Source: Streptomyces erythrochromogenes | Lineage (GTDB): Bacteria > Actinomycetota > Actinomycetes > Streptomycetales > Streptomycetaceae | Direction of reading: 5' to 3' | Assembly (NCBI RefSeq): GCF_036170895.1 | Contig: NZ_CP108036.1 | Span: forward strand, 8,434,533 to 8,498,532 | Length of the DNA stretch: 64,000 nt | Part shown: positions 21,801 through 29,298 of the stretch, one piece after another | How the letters are laid out: the number at the start of each line of letters is the position of its first letter | Position numbering within the stretch: the stretch's first letter is position 1 | The notes under the pieces: generated by a model | What the model saw: only the letters and a program-made list of their open reading frames with translations | The model's database searches: none | Told to the model about the DNA's origin: nothing | Position numbers and translations under genes: made by a program

Positions 21801-22232
21801 GACCCCGTCAACCAGCAGGACCTGGACGGCCGGATCTCCAAGTCCTGGCGCAAGAAGATCATCGAGGCCAACGCCTGCAGGTCGCTCGGATGGCGCGGCT
21901 GCGCCTTGGCCTCGGCCATCTCGGGCATGCTGCTCGCAACCTTCCGCAAGGGCCGGGTCAACAACGCGATCCGGCACTTCATGTGGCAGACCAGCCTGAC
22001 CTTCTTCTTCGGCGCGCGAGCGGCCAAGCGGCTGGGAGACGCTCACGAGTGGGGCGAAAGCGGTGACGACACCAAGATCGACCAGCACAACAACAGCGTC
22101 GCCCGGAGCTTCGCCGTGCGGAACTGGTGGAGCATGCTGCGGTGGTACTACGCAGGCACCTTCTGGTGGAACCTCTACTACTATGCGCTCGTATACATCG
22201 ACAGGCGCATCCTGAAGACGAGTTGGTCGTAA
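15897..22232 (+). CDS. Giant secreted YD-repeat (RHS/WapA-like) polymorphic toxin, DUF6973-like tip
   Basis: About 2,110 aa. The TTG at 15897 is preferred for its GGGGGGAT ribosome-binding site; in-frame GTG codons at 15861 and 15804 are alternatives. A signal-like helix lies near residues 25-45. The first third resembles the DNRLRE stalk domain (KYPVTVDPSTSS, then SSNAASNVPKLTVTYNY) and fibronectin-like modules. A long array of YD repeats follows (TTEYDRYGN, TTEFDAAGR, TTEYDLLDR, YDTAGR). The RHS core closes at GARLYNPSTGRFLSADP. The last 130 residues form the variable toxin tip: NNAIRHFMWQ, a DAHEWGES box and DQHNNSVAR. This RHxxW / HE / DxxNN pattern is that of DUF6973-like domains. No HINT protease is present. 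An immunity candidate starts 5 bp downstream. Role: contact-dependent inhibition of neighbours (inference). Confidence 0.88.
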   Translation: MRYRRRADGPAGRVRSPFRAPAGLGATAAALAVVMTVSTIYGAEAAIAAPAPGADKAKQAPQTAQSAADIPSARVAARLYKHRVEALSERSETSTTYVNQDGSLTTEIAAGPIRFKDPATGQWRDVDVNLAAGPDGSVASKAHPQGLRLSGKTASKVPFLKSAPPAGDTTAAADLVTLGTGDEAITLQWRGGLPAPKLDGTKATYEGAVPGADLIVEATRTGFEQFVELKAKPEAGFGYTLPLKTMGLKVEQQPDGSVLFTDKKSQKTATMPAPVMWDATVDAASGEHTRRAKVGMKVVKTKDGVDLVITPDAAFLADPATKYPVTVDPSTSSLGNLFDTYVQQGETVDWSNDTELDLGNPGTKNGDGTWRTARSFITWNTAPVADALISDAKLSLWNFHSGNTDCTAQPWEVWTANNASTASRWTNQPAMVTKMATSTETKGNPGCATQPDGWINADVTSLVQHWSNNKWAVSGMGLRATDENNIKQWKRVNSSNAASNVPKLTVTYNYRPRTGTKQEAGPPFFSYGGAYTVNTLTPTLRDTFVDANGDQVNGTFQIFDSATNTQVGNVIVSPFVASGEAASVTVPAGVLTNGKTYKFRSNPYDGTHYNLGWSAWKTFTVDTTAPSAPTGLTSTDYPSNAWVKSAGQAGNFTVSPPAGTDHQWLEWSLDAAEWTRVPTDGAAGTRTLSVTPPSNGTHTLHVRTVDKADNESEAVEYEFHAGPGGFVQPEDGERTARRLPLTAEADGAAFNAASFSWRRSEADPWVQIPPGHVTNGGTPLTAWPVSMTSGRTPALVWNTTDTVDPDGSVQIKADFTGPASATGATQPLAVVVDRNASGAATSPVGPGTLNLLTGDYEVSATDVSAFGMSVSRTTSSRDPHKGIKQEGQAAIFGQEWASGTAAELVQSDYSHVARVSDTAVDVVTTSGDALHFTANAARTGWVSEPGAGSITLTGSLSGSFTLTDDGGTVTEFTRGDPAMTTWQVSSTLVSGVENSTTTVVSETVTVDTKKLARPKRVIAPTSAVTTSVCATTPQTKGCRSLEFVYATATTATGYSTSADFGDFAGQVKEIRLWSTEPGAANATSKAVSTYRYDAGGNLRQQWDPNLAQSTQAQYAYNAADRIDWLQTKSELPWSFTYGQAGSSPTAGDGMLLKASRAGLKPGTAGEEQGTSATSVVYGVPLTGGAAPYPMGTADVKAWGQTSAPTDATALFPADAVPSSHSGSALAASAYTRASVTYLGASGRPVNSASPGGHITTTEYDRYGNTVRELSAANRALALGTSPADQAAQANLGIGQLTSAERAHQLSTATTFDAAGVRELGKLGPLRRVDLTADLKNGETLLVPTGTSVTARDRSILEYDAGRPTNGTARVKDQVTKATVGAQVREHPTVLGEPRATETVYDWLRGLPIRTVRDPGGLAITETTEYDAKNRVSKQLLHGSNGSDASTRVTTYWSATGTGTCQGRPEWADLVCTVGPAGDITGGGSNPTKLATITTEYNWWGSPAKRIETVNGSTRTTTTEFDAAGRTTKVTTTGGTGTAAPESTTEYDAVTGRAVKNTSPTGGTIVKQFDKLGRTISYTDADGGVTTTEYDLLDRPTKITDNVPSTVTFTYDHAAEPRGLPTKTTDSVAGEFRPSFDAAGAVRSEKLPGGYTLNISTDPGGDATKRSYVRDSDSAVVYSDTVNESVHGQITTHSGISDQRFRYDTAGRLASVEDTADTVCTRRTYAFDGRSNRTGLTTAAGTPGADCPATGGTTTTHTYDSADRLVDSGYAYDEFGRTTTVPGHGTVAYYNSDRTRQQTLSNQRQTWGLDAAQRYRGWTKESYNGSVWTQTASRVNHYSDDTDNPRWIVEDTATGAVTRNVASAGGLTTTSKTGDVVLHLTTIQGSVAMQLPLTAGQPPLVLDTDEYGKPRAGQASARYGWLGGHQRSSETPSGLTLMGARLYNPSTGRFLSADPVYGGSANAYEYANADPVNQQDLDGRISKSWRKKIIEANACRSLGWRGCALASAISGMLLATFRKGRVNNAIRHFMWQTSLTFFFGARAAKRLGDAHEWGESGDDTKIDQHNNSVARSFAVRNWWSMLRWYYAGTFWWNLYYYALVYIDRRILKTSWS

Positions 22233-22237
22233 ACCCA

Positions 22238-22741
22238 ATGAACACGACACAGTCCCCGCGTCGCGGGATGTATCTGGGCCTGGCCGCCACCCTCATCCTC
22301 GCCTTGCTGGCAGGGTCGCTGTACGTGCTCTTCTACGGGTCGGAAGGCTCGTGCGAGGAGACGAGGGCGGTCGAACGCATGGCCCAGGTCTCGGCCGCGG
22401 CGCCCGCCGCCCCGACCGGTGCCACGCCCGTGGCGGAACGGACCAATGTGGAGTGCATGGACGACAGCGGCGACCCCTGGGTCGCCGCGGACAGCGGCTA
22501 CACCCACGGCCTGGACGCCCAGTCACTGGCCGCCCACTACTGGGACACCGCAGGCAAGGAAGGATGGAAGGCGGTCGGCACCCGGGCCCAGGCCCCAGAC
22601 CGGCTCCGGAGCGGCTTTGGTATGTGCTTCCAGAAGGAGGTGGCCGGTCAGCCGGCGCTGCTCCGGGTGGGGGCCGACGGGCCGAAGGAGTACGTGGTGA
22701 CCGTGGAGTCCGCTCTGGACGGATCCACGATCGCCTGCTGA
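22238..22741 (+). CDS. Membrane-anchored protein, candidate immunity protein for the upstream toxin
   Basis: The ATG at 22238 lies 5 bp after the toxin stop, implying translational coupling. The 167-aa product has one strong membrane helix at about residues 13-33 (LGLAATLILALLAGSLYVLF), then an extracytoplasmic domain with four cysteines (SCEET, VECMDD, GMCFQ and a terminal Cys). The last part reads RVGADGPKEYVVTVESA. I do not recognise a named family. Position, coupling and external location argue for an immunity role against a secreted toxin. A perfect terminator follows, so toxin and this gene form a two-gene unit. Confidence 0.7.
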   Translation: MNTTQSPRRGMYLGLAATLILALLAGSLYVLFYGSEGSCEETRAVERMAQVSAAAPAAPTGATPVAERTNVECMDDSGDPWVAADSGYTHGLDAQSLAAHYWDTAGKEGWKAVGTRAQAPDRLRSGFGMCFQKEVAGQPALLRVGADGPKEYVVTVESALDGSTIAC

Positions 22742-22758
22742 ACCGCTGACAGCGCACC

Positions 22759-22794
22759 GAGGCGCCTGGCGGGCCGACGCCCGCCAGGCGCCTC
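22759..22794 (+). terminator. Strong intrinsic-type terminator of the toxin/immunity unit
   Basis: Fifteen-base arms (22759-22773 and 22780-22794) pair perfectly around a 6-base loop, followed by TTTCG. It is 17 bp after the immunity stop. Confidence 0.85.
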
Positions 22795-22917
22795 TTTCGT
22801 GACCCTGCCCCGAATCCACCGCGATGCCCACGGGCGTCGTCGGCGACGGCAACGCGGAAGAGGGGGCAGACGGGGTTGCCAGCTGTCCGATGTCCGCTGC
22901 GGTGTTTGCAGTCTGCG

Positions 22918-23269
22918 TTAGCGTGTCGCGGCAACCGAGTCAATGGTGCCGTGCCAGGTTTTGCGGTAGCCCTCGCGGAGAGGGCCGCCGACGAGGTCGA
23001 GCACCTTTGACGCTGCGCTGATCAGCGCTGTGGGCTCGCCTGAGCCGCACAAGTGGTGGTGTCCTTCGAGAAGGGCGGCTCCGCGCTCTGGGTCGGCTTC
23101 CAACAGGCGGCGGGGGAACCACTTTCCGCCGCCGATCCACGCGTGATGGTGGTCGCAGAGCAGATCGGCGGCGGCGCTGACCGCGTACCCGGCCACGGCC
23201 AGACGCTCGACGGGGTCCCTCGCGTCAGCGAGGTCGTCCAGCGCATCCGTCAGACCGTAGCGTTTCTTA
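22918..23269 (-). pseudogene. Hypothetical gene cut by an IS5-family insertion
   Basis: The minus-strand frame from about 23269 down to 22918 reads RYGLTDALDDLADARDPVERL, AVAGYAVSAAADLLCDHHHAW and ISAASKVLDLVGGPLREGYRK. It is a helical, soluble protein of at least 115 residues with a normal stop. Its 5' end is interrupted exactly where the IS begins. No matching upstream half is recognisable on the other side (24399-24650), so the start region has been lost or has drifted. I do not recognise the family. Confidence 0.6.
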
Positions 23270-24395
23270 GAGGTCGTTTTCGCCTGATGTTTCATCCAGG
23301 AATCGGGTGTTCTGGGGACTTCTTCGGGTCGCGCCAGGAGATGGTGTTCTCGCTGGTGAGGCGGCGGGCCATGAGGTCGGTCATGGCGATGTGGATCACG
23401 GCTTCGGAGCGGGTGGGCAGGGTTTCGTAGTCGCGGGCAAGGCGTCGGTGGAGCATGAGCCAGCCGTAGGTCCGCTCGACCGCCCACCGTTTGGGTATGG
23501 GGGTGAAGCCCCTGTTCCCGGGCTTGCGGGTGGTGATTTCCATGTCGATGCCGAGGGTGGCGGCATGCTCAACGAGGCGCTGGCGGTAACCGCCGTCGAC
23601 CCACACCTTGCGGATGCCGGGGTGTTCGACGGCGATCTGGTCGAGCAGTGAGGTGCCGGCGACGAAGTCCTGCACGCTGGCCGCGGTGACCAGCACGGCG
23701 AGGAGGAGTCCGAGTGTGTCGGTGACGATGCTCCGCTTCCTGCCGACGATCTTCTTGCCGGCGTCGATTCCCTGGCCGGCAGCGGGGACGCTGGTGGAGG
23801 TCTTGATGCTCTGGGCGTCGATCACACAGGCCGTTGGCTCTGCGTCCCGGCCCTCCTTCTCTCGCAGCAACTGCCGGAGCAGGCCGTTGAGCCGGGCAAA
23901 TACACCCTCGTCGGCCCACTTGGCGAAGTAGCCGTAGACGGTGTTCCAGTGCGGGAAGTCGTGCGGGAGGTAGCGCCACTGGACCCCGGTGCGGTCGACA
24001 TACAAGATCGCGTCCATGATGTCGCGCAGGTCGTGTTCGGGCGGCCGGCCGAAGTCCAGGGCCCGGCCGCGGCGCTCGAAAGGCCACGCGGCCAGCACAG
24101 GCTCGATCAACTCCCAGCGGGCATCGGACAGATCACTCGGATACGCACGTCGCTTCGCCATACCTTCGACGTACCGCCGCAGACCGAGTGCGCCCAGGCG
24201 CACAGCAGCGACCACGGAAGCACGCAGGCCGCCAAGAGCGGACTTCCTGGGATGAGACAGGAACAAGACCCACTCCGTCCCACCCGTCACCCCACACGAC
24301 CCACAGCCATCAAGTACACCTCTGGCCACTACCGCACCGCGATCACACGCCCTGAAATCGCCCGAAAGCCAGGCACTAAAGATGAAAACGACCTC
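23270..24395. mobile_element. Complete IS5-family insertion sequence, 1,126 bp
   Basis: The ends are GAGGTCGTTTTC (23270-23281) and its exact reverse complement GAAAACGACCTC (24384-24395). Both are flanked by the trinucleotide TTA (23267-23269 and 24396-24398), the expected target duplication. It contains one transposase on the minus strand. Intact ends, target duplication and an open transposase suggest a fairly recent insertion. Confidence 0.85.
23292..24161 (-). CDS. IS5-family DDE transposase
   Basis: A 289-aa transposase starting MAKRRAYPSDLSDARWELIEP. The N-terminal half has the DUF4096-like segment GVQWRYLPHDFPHWNTVYGYF. The DDE core is visible as VIDAQSIKTS (first Asp), VWVDGGYRQRLVEH (second Asp) and RWAVERTYGWL (Glu). 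A longer in-frame start exists near 24329 but lies outside the conserved domain. It is on the minus strand inside the element, and appears intact. Confidence 0.92.
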   Translation of the reverse strand: MAKRRAYPSDLSDARWELIEPVLAAWPFERRGRALDFGRPPEHDLRDIMDAILYVDRTGVQWRYLPHDFPHWNTVYGYFAKWADEGVFARLNGLLRQLLREKEGRDAEPTACVIDAQSIKTSTSVPAAGQGIDAGKKIVGRKRSIVTDTLGLLLAVLVTAASVQDFVAGTSLLDQIAVEHPGIRKVWVDGGYRQRLVEHAATLGIDMEITTRKPGNRGFTPIPKRWAVERTYGWLMLHRRLARDYETLPTRSEAVIHIAMTDLMARRLTSENTISWRDPKKSPEHPIPG

Positions 24396-24648
24396 TTAGA
24401 GGCTGTTTGTCTTTCCGATCTTGAAAGATGTCCGCGTGGGGCTGGCCGCAGTGGAATGTCGGCTATTCCGAGGGTGAGGACGTCCGCGCCGCGTCCGTGG
24501 CGAGCCGCCTCTCCCGACGGCTCTCCGTGCTGGGCATCGTCTGGCTCGGTTAGATGTGCACGCGCCCGAGGGGCAGACTTACCGCCTGAACCACACGGTG
24601 TATGAGACCGAGTGCCGAAACCGCCAGACCTAAGGACCGTACGACCAC

Positions 24649-26073
24649 ATGACCACGGACGTCATAGCCCTCTCCCCGCGGATGCCGGACGCCTGGAGCG
24701 TGCTGGCTGGGCTTCTATCCGGCGGACCCGACAAGCTCGTGGACACCACCTGTGAGGGCGCCGTCGTGCAGCTCTGCGATGCCCAGGGCCGGCCGCTCGT
24801 GGCAGTCGAGGCGCCGATGCTCATACAAGTCCCGGGCGAGGCAGCCCGGTTGTTTGGGGCCGTGGAACCGCCGGTGCCGTTCTGGTGGACCGAGGCCCGC
24901 GCTACCACCGGCGTCGCGGAGGCGGAACGGCTGGCAGGTACATTCGCGGCCCGGGTTGCTGCGCTGACCGGCGGCATGGCCTGGCCGCCGGAAGCCGCGC
25001 TCTCTGTGGCAGTGGTCCCATCCGAAGGCGTGGGCATAGCTCCTGCGCCAGCCGCCGCGCAACCCGCCGTGGACGTCCTGACTGACAAGGTTGCCGTGGT
25101 GATCACGGACCGGTCGGTCGTCGCGATGACGGCCTGGCTCTCGGATGCCTTCCGGGCTGCCGCAGCCTCGGAGCGCGGACTCCAGATCGTCAGCCCGGCG
25201 AGCAGCACTCTCACCCCGGCCGTGCGTGACGCCCTGCCCGGCGTGCCATCGCGCTGGGTTGTCAGGGACGCGCGGGACGGGTACTACGACGGCCGTACGG
25301 GCGCGGTGCTGCGCTGGCAGGAGGGCATGTTCGCGCCGGTCGTGCAGCCGGACCCGGACGGGGGCGGGGGCGAAATGCACACCCCGGTGGCGGCCTCGTT
25401 CCAGGAGTTCGATGACACGGGCGAGCACCAACTCGCCATTTCGTTCCGGACGATCCACCCCGCCGACGATCGGCTGGTTCTCGGGGGCGCCCTGGAGGCG
25501 GTCTGGCGCGAGCTCACCGGCGGAGCGCCGGCCGGCTGGTCCACCGCCGAACCGGCCAATCTGCCCTGGTCCCCCGAAAGACTGACCGAGGTCGCCCACG
25601 CCCGGTCGCCCGAGCCGAGCTGGTTCGCAGTCGTGGGAGCCCCGTCGCGGCCGGGACTCGCCGGGGTTCGGGTGACCCGTACGAAGGCGGGTGTGGAGGA
25701 GGACGTCACGCTGGCCTTCGGCTACGGGGCCCACGAGGAAGTGCCGTTGGACGTGCTGCCGCGGCTGGCGGAGGCGCTCGCCACCCGCCACCACCTGTGC
25801 TCCATGCTCGTACAGCTCCGCAAAGCACGCCGTGATCTGGCGGTACCGGCCCGTTTCGAGGGCCCCGGTGTGCCGTTGGCGTTCGTCCTGGGATCCGAGG
25901 AGGTTCGGGCGATGCCGGACGACCGCGCACGGCGAACGCCGCTGTCAGTGCAGCCGGTCATGCTGGGGCCGAAGGCGCGCCCGGCACTCTACTACCCCTT
26001 CCCGGGGGACCCTTCGGACCTTTCGGCGTGGAGCGATTTCGAGCGGTTGGTGCGCCACCTGAAGGGTGAGTGA
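24649..26073 (+). CDS. DUF6177-family protein, type VII secretion-associated
   Basis: A 474-aa soluble protein starting MTTDVIALSPRMPDAWSVLAGLL. It resembles the actinobacterial DUF6177 family, repeatedly found next to ESX/type VII-like secretion and toxin genes. Visible landmarks are PFWWTEARAT, AWLSDAFRAAAASERGLQIVSP, YYDGRTGAVLRW and the closing ALYYPFPGDP...WSDFERLVRHL. It has no membrane helix or nucleotide-binding motif. Its biochemical role is unknown; context suggests a chaperone or adaptor for the toxin module that follows after a 240-bp regulatory gap. Confidence 0.7.
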   Translation: MTTDVIALSPRMPDAWSVLAGLLSGGPDKLVDTTCEGAVVQLCDAQGRPLVAVEAPMLIQVPGEAARLFGAVEPPVPFWWTEARATTGVAEAERLAGTFAARVAALTGGMAWPPEAALSVAVVPSEGVGIAPAPAAAQPAVDVLTDKVAVVITDRSVVAMTAWLSDAFRAAAASERGLQIVSPASSTLTPAVRDALPGVPSRWVVRDARDGYYDGRTGAVLRWQEGMFAPVVQPDPDGGGGEMHTPVAASFQEFDDTGEHQLAISFRTIHPADDRLVLGGALEAVWRELTGGAPAGWSTAEPANLPWSPERLTEVAHARSPEPSWFAVVGAPSRPGLAGVRVTRTKAGVEEDVTLAFGYGAHEEVPLDVLPRLAEALATRHHLCSMLVQLRKARRDLAVPARFEGPGVPLAFVLGSEEVRAMPDDRARRTPLSVQPVMLGPKARPALYYPFPGDPSDLSAWSDFERLVRHLKGE

Positions 26074-26147
26074 CGGCCCTGCGGGTTTGTCAGGCTTATG
26101 TCACAGCTCGTCGGCTGCTGGTTGCATTAGTTATGTAGATTGATAGA

Positions 26148-26169
26148 AACGATCATACTTGCGATCGTT
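26148..26169. promoter_or_regulatory. Inverted repeat, candidate operator before the toxin module
   Basis: Seven-base arms AACGATC (26148-26154) and GATCGTT (26163-26169) flank an 8-base spacer. They lie in a locally AT-rich patch about 150 bp before the DUF6507 gene. Placement and composition fit a transcription-factor site or promoter overlap; the binding protein is unknown. Confidence 0.4.
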
Positions 26170-26187
26170 CGAGTGTCGGGGAGGGTG

Positions 26188-26283
26188 ATGTCGTCGTGGG
26201 GCGCAGTGTCCGGTGAGCCTGATGCCGGCCCCGCGGCGGACGAGCGCCGCGCCGGGGAACTGGGTTGGAAGTGCGCCTCGTAA
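26188..26283 (+). CDS. Possible 31-aa leader peptide
   Basis: The ATG at 26188 is preceded by GGGGAGGG. The frame runs 31 codons to TAA, giving MSSWGAVSGEPDAGPAADER followed by RAGELGWKCAS. It begins right after the inverted repeat and ends 31 bp before the DUF6507 start, so it might be a leader. No family is recognised. Confidence 0.25.
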   Translation: MSSWGAVSGEPDAGPAADERRAGELGWKCAS

Positions 26284-26314
26284 GGGGTGAGCATGTCGGA
26301 GCTTCGGGGGAGCC

Positions 26315-26755
26315 ATGACGTCGTGGGACATCAAGCCGCAAGGTGTGCAGAGTCAGCTCAAGCTCACCGGTGAGCGGGCAGGTGATGTGGAGCACGCACT
26401 GAACAAGCTGATGTCGGACATGGCGGAGGCCGCGTACGCGGCGGGTACGGCGATTCCGGGTTCGGCGGCCAAGGTGCCGTCAGCCGCCATGCAGGGGCCG
26501 GTGGCGACCGGGCAGGTGCCCTTGTCGCATCGGGGCAGCACTGGACCGGTGGGCGCCGCGCTCAGTCAGTACCTGGAGAAGCGGCAGACGGACCTCAAGT
26601 CCGTCGCGGAGCGCATCCAGGCCGCGATCCTGGGCGCGGGCAAGGCGACGAACGAGTACATCCAAGGTGACCTGGAGGCCGCCAAGCAGGCCCAGGACGC
26701 TGCGAAGAGCGTGCGCCTGGATCAGCTGAAGGACGCTGCGGGAGGCGCGAAGTGA
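26315..26755 (+). CDS. DUF6507-family small helical protein, WXG100-like partner
   Basis: A 146-aa protein behind a GGGGGAG site. It is almost entirely alpha-helical, with TSWDIKPQGVQSQLKLTGER at the start and an N-terminal WDI motif like Streptomyces DUF6507 proteins. Those occur upstream of large type VII-like toxins. It has the size and helical content of WXG100/ESAT-6-like carriers but lacks a classical WxG turn. Its stop overlaps the next start as GTGA, implying translational coupling and a 1:1 partnership with the toxin. Confidence 0.7.
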   Translation: MTSWDIKPQGVQSQLKLTGERAGDVEHALNKLMSDMAEAAYAAGTAIPGSAAKVPSAAMQGPVATGQVPLSHRGSTGPVGAALSQYLEKRQTDLKSVAERIQAAILGAGKATNEYIQGDLEAAKQAQDAAKSVRLDQLKDAAGGAK

Positions 26756-29298
26756 GCAACGCGCCGGTCGACGCCGCCAATGTGCCCGTATTTACGGGTC
26801 AGCTGTCGGTGTTGGACGAGAAGGTGAAGGCGTTGTCGGCGGACGGGGGCGCATTGGCGAACGCCGGCTCGTCGGTCCATACGACGTTCGGCGGGATGTC
26901 GGCGTACTACCAGGCTCCCGAGGCCGAGCAGCTGTTCGCGGTGACAAAGCCGGTCGTGGACATCACGCTGTCGTTCAGCAGCGACATGTGCACCATTGCG
27001 GGGGCCCTGGGCGCCTACGCGCAGGAGATCCGGCCTCTGGTGAAGAAGCTGGAGGAACTGAAGGCGGAGGCGGCGTCGTTCCAGTCGAAGGTCTCCCGCG
27101 ACGAGGACTGGATAGAGGACGAGGATCTCATCGACGAGAACCTCGCCCGCCGGAACGAGATCGCAGAGGTGTGGGCGCAGTTCCAGACGGCGGAGCGGCA
27201 TGCGCACGACAAGATCGTGGCATTGGTGTGCGGCGCGCCGCTGAAGGTGAACGACGGCTCCAACGGTGAGGGCATGTACGGCTACGACGCCGAGGCTCTC
27301 AAACAGTCGAAGTCCTTGCCGTGGGGTGACGCGGTGGAGGAGTCCGTTCCGGCGTGGCAGGTGTGGGAGCACCTCTACGACTTCGGCAAGGGCGTCTTCG
27401 TGGACGGCGTGTGGGGCACGATCAAGGGCCTGGGGACGCTGGTCGGGTTCGACGGCTGGGATGCGGCGGGCCAGGCGTGGACGGGGCTGGGGAAGCTCGC
27501 GACGGGGGTGGTCATCACCGCGACGCCGGCGGCGGCCGTGTTCTGGCTCGCAGACGACAAGGACCTGCCGCCGTGGATCCGTGATTCACGGACGGCGATG
27601 AAGGAAACCGGCAAGGCGCTCCTGGCGTGGGACCAGTGGGGTTCCAACCCTTCCCGCGCGGCGGGAGCGGTCACGTTCAACGTGGTGACGACGGTGTTCA
27701 CCGGCGGCACCGGTGGCGCAGCAGCGGGTGCGGGTAAGGCGGGCCTTGCGGCGAAGACGCTGTCGCTGGCGGGCAAGGCAGGTCGAGCGATCGATCCGAT
27801 GACGTACGTGTTCAAGGGCGCCGGAGCCGGTGTCTCGAAGATCGGTGACGTGATGGCCGGTCTGAAAGACATGGGGAAGGTCGAAGTCCCCAAGATCGAC
27901 GAAGGGGCGTTCAGCCTGCCCGACGGCGCCGTGGAACTGCCTGACGGAACGATTCAGCTTCCCAAGGGCACCCCGACACCCGAGGGGGCCATGAAGGTCT
28001 CCGACGACATCATCAAGCTCCCCGAGGGCACTGCCTCCCTGCCCCCGGGCACGGTCAAGTGGCCCTTCGATGGCCCCGCGAAGTACGCCGACGAGGCGGG
28101 CAACCTCTACAAGGAAGACGGCAGCCTCTACCAGAAGGCCGGCGAAGCCACGCCCGAGCTGTCCCCGAAGATCGACACCGGCGCGAAGACCCCCAGGACG
28201 GAGGTCCCGGTCCGCCGGGAGACCCCGGTCCTGGCGGGAGTCGGCGGCCGCAGCGACGACGTCGTCCGCGTCGGCAGCGACATCTCCGACCCGGTCCGCA
28301 CGGTGGACAACGGCGCCCACGGCCTCGACAACACCCCCACGGGCCGCGCGGGCGACCACACCCCGGGCGGCCACAACCCGGACGGCATGCCGCGCAACAG
28401 CGCGGACAACCACTCCCCGGGTACGGGAGGCCACCCGGAGCCCCCGTCCACGGCGGGCCACGCGGACGGCCCGGGCGGCGGCCACGGCGACGGCAACCAC
28501 GAGCCCCCGCCCACAGGCGGTGGCCATGGTGACACCCTTTCGGGCGGCGGCCACGGCGACGGTCCGGGCACCGGTGGGCTCGCTGGTCCTGATGGACCGA
28601 ACGGTCCTGCCGCTTGGGAGCGGCCCGAGAACGGAACCGGCCCGCTCCAGCGGGGCAGCGAACTGGAACAGCAGGTTCGGGACCAGATACGCGCCGTCAA
28701 GGTCAAGCATCCGGACATCGAACCGGTCCTGAAGACCTTGTCGGAGTCCCCCTTCGGCAAGGAGATGGCCGACACCATCGCCTCGGGCCGCTTCACGGAC
28801 GCCGATGGCTTCAAGACCGTGGTGTCCAACCTCGTCCGGCCTTCCGAGATCCCGGGCAGCCTCGAGGCGATGCGTCTGGGTAACCGACTGCATGACAGTG
28901 GTGTCACCGATGTCTCCTTCGAGGTCAAGCAGGGCGGGAACGAGATCAGGCCCGGTGTCTTCACAGGCGAAAAGACCGATCTCGATGTGATGGCCAGGGA
29001 CGCGGACGGCCGGGTTCACGGCTGGCAGTTCAAGGACATGACAGGACCGGAGTCGTCGCCCATCGCGGGGAAGTCGGTCCAGCGCATCTTCAAGAGCATC
29101 CATCAGCTCCTGGACTCGAACGCGGACGTGCAGACCTTCGTGATCGACTCCAAGATTCCGAGGGGCGAGATGGAGACGCAACTCGCCCGTCTTCAGGAGA
29201 AGTACGACACCAAGGGTGTGCAGTTCGTCATTCGCACGCCGGACGGAGTCATATTCGTCCCCCGGGACGGTAAGTTCATGCCGGAGGTGGCACCGTGA
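26752..29298 (+). CDS. Type VII-like polymorphic toxin with a PD-(D/E)xK-like nuclease tip
   Basis: An 848-aa protein beginning at GTG 26752. Residues 1-170 are helical (coiled-coil-like, KKLEELKAEAASFQSK) and serve as the likely secretion domain. About residues 225-350 are Gly/Ala-rich and partly hydrophobic. Repeats of the form LPDGAVELPDGTIQLPKG follow, then a Gly/His/Pro-rich linker with GGHGD repeats near 560-610. The C-terminal 200 residues form the toxin: SFEVKQGG, KTDLDVMARDADGR and GWQFKD. D743/D745 and Q759-F-K761 fit a restriction-endonuclease-fold core. It overlaps its neighbours at both ends (GTGA each). It probably enters neighbour cells and cuts nucleic acid (inference). No secretion machinery is in the window. 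Confidence 0.8.
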   Translation: MSNAPVDAANVPVFTGQLSVLDEKVKALSADGGALANAGSSVHTTFGGMSAYYQAPEAEQLFAVTKPVVDITLSFSSDMCTIAGALGAYAQEIRPLVKKLEELKAEAASFQSKVSRDEDWIEDEDLIDENLARRNEIAEVWAQFQTAERHAHDKIVALVCGAPLKVNDGSNGEGMYGYDAEALKQSKSLPWGDAVEESVPAWQVWEHLYDFGKGVFVDGVWGTIKGLGTLVGFDGWDAAGQAWTGLGKLATGVVITATPAAAVFWLADDKDLPPWIRDSRTAMKETGKALLAWDQWGSNPSRAAGAVTFNVVTTVFTGGTGGAAAGAGKAGLAAKTLSLAGKAGRAIDPMTYVFKGAGAGVSKIGDVMAGLKDMGKVEVPKIDEGAFSLPDGAVELPDGTIQLPKGTPTPEGAMKVSDDIIKLPEGTASLPPGTVKWPFDGPAKYADEAGNLYKEDGSLYQKAGEATPELSPKIDTGAKTPRTEVPVRRETPVLAGVGGRSDDVVRVGSDISDPVRTVDNGAHGLDNTPTGRAGDHTPGGHNPDGMPRNSADNHSPGTGGHPEPPSTAGHADGPGGGHGDGNHEPPPTGGGHGDTLSGGGHGDGPGTGGLAGPDGPNGPAAWERPENGTGPLQRGSELEQQVRDQIRAVKVKHPDIEPVLKTLSESPFGKEMADTIASGRFTDADGFKTVVSNLVRPSEIPGSLEAMRLGNRLHDSGVTDVSFEVKQGGNEIRPGVFTGEKTDLDVMARDADGRVHGWQFKDMTGPESSPIAGKSVQRIFKSIHQLLDSNADVQTFVIDSKIPRGEMETQLARLQEKYDTKGVQFVIRTPDGVIFVPRDGKFMPEVAP

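Noticed and set aside
24428..24553. 41-codon frame (MSAWGWPQWNVGYSEGEDVR...) right of the IS5 element
   Set aside because: No ribosome-binding site and no recognised family; possibly a remnant but not supportable.
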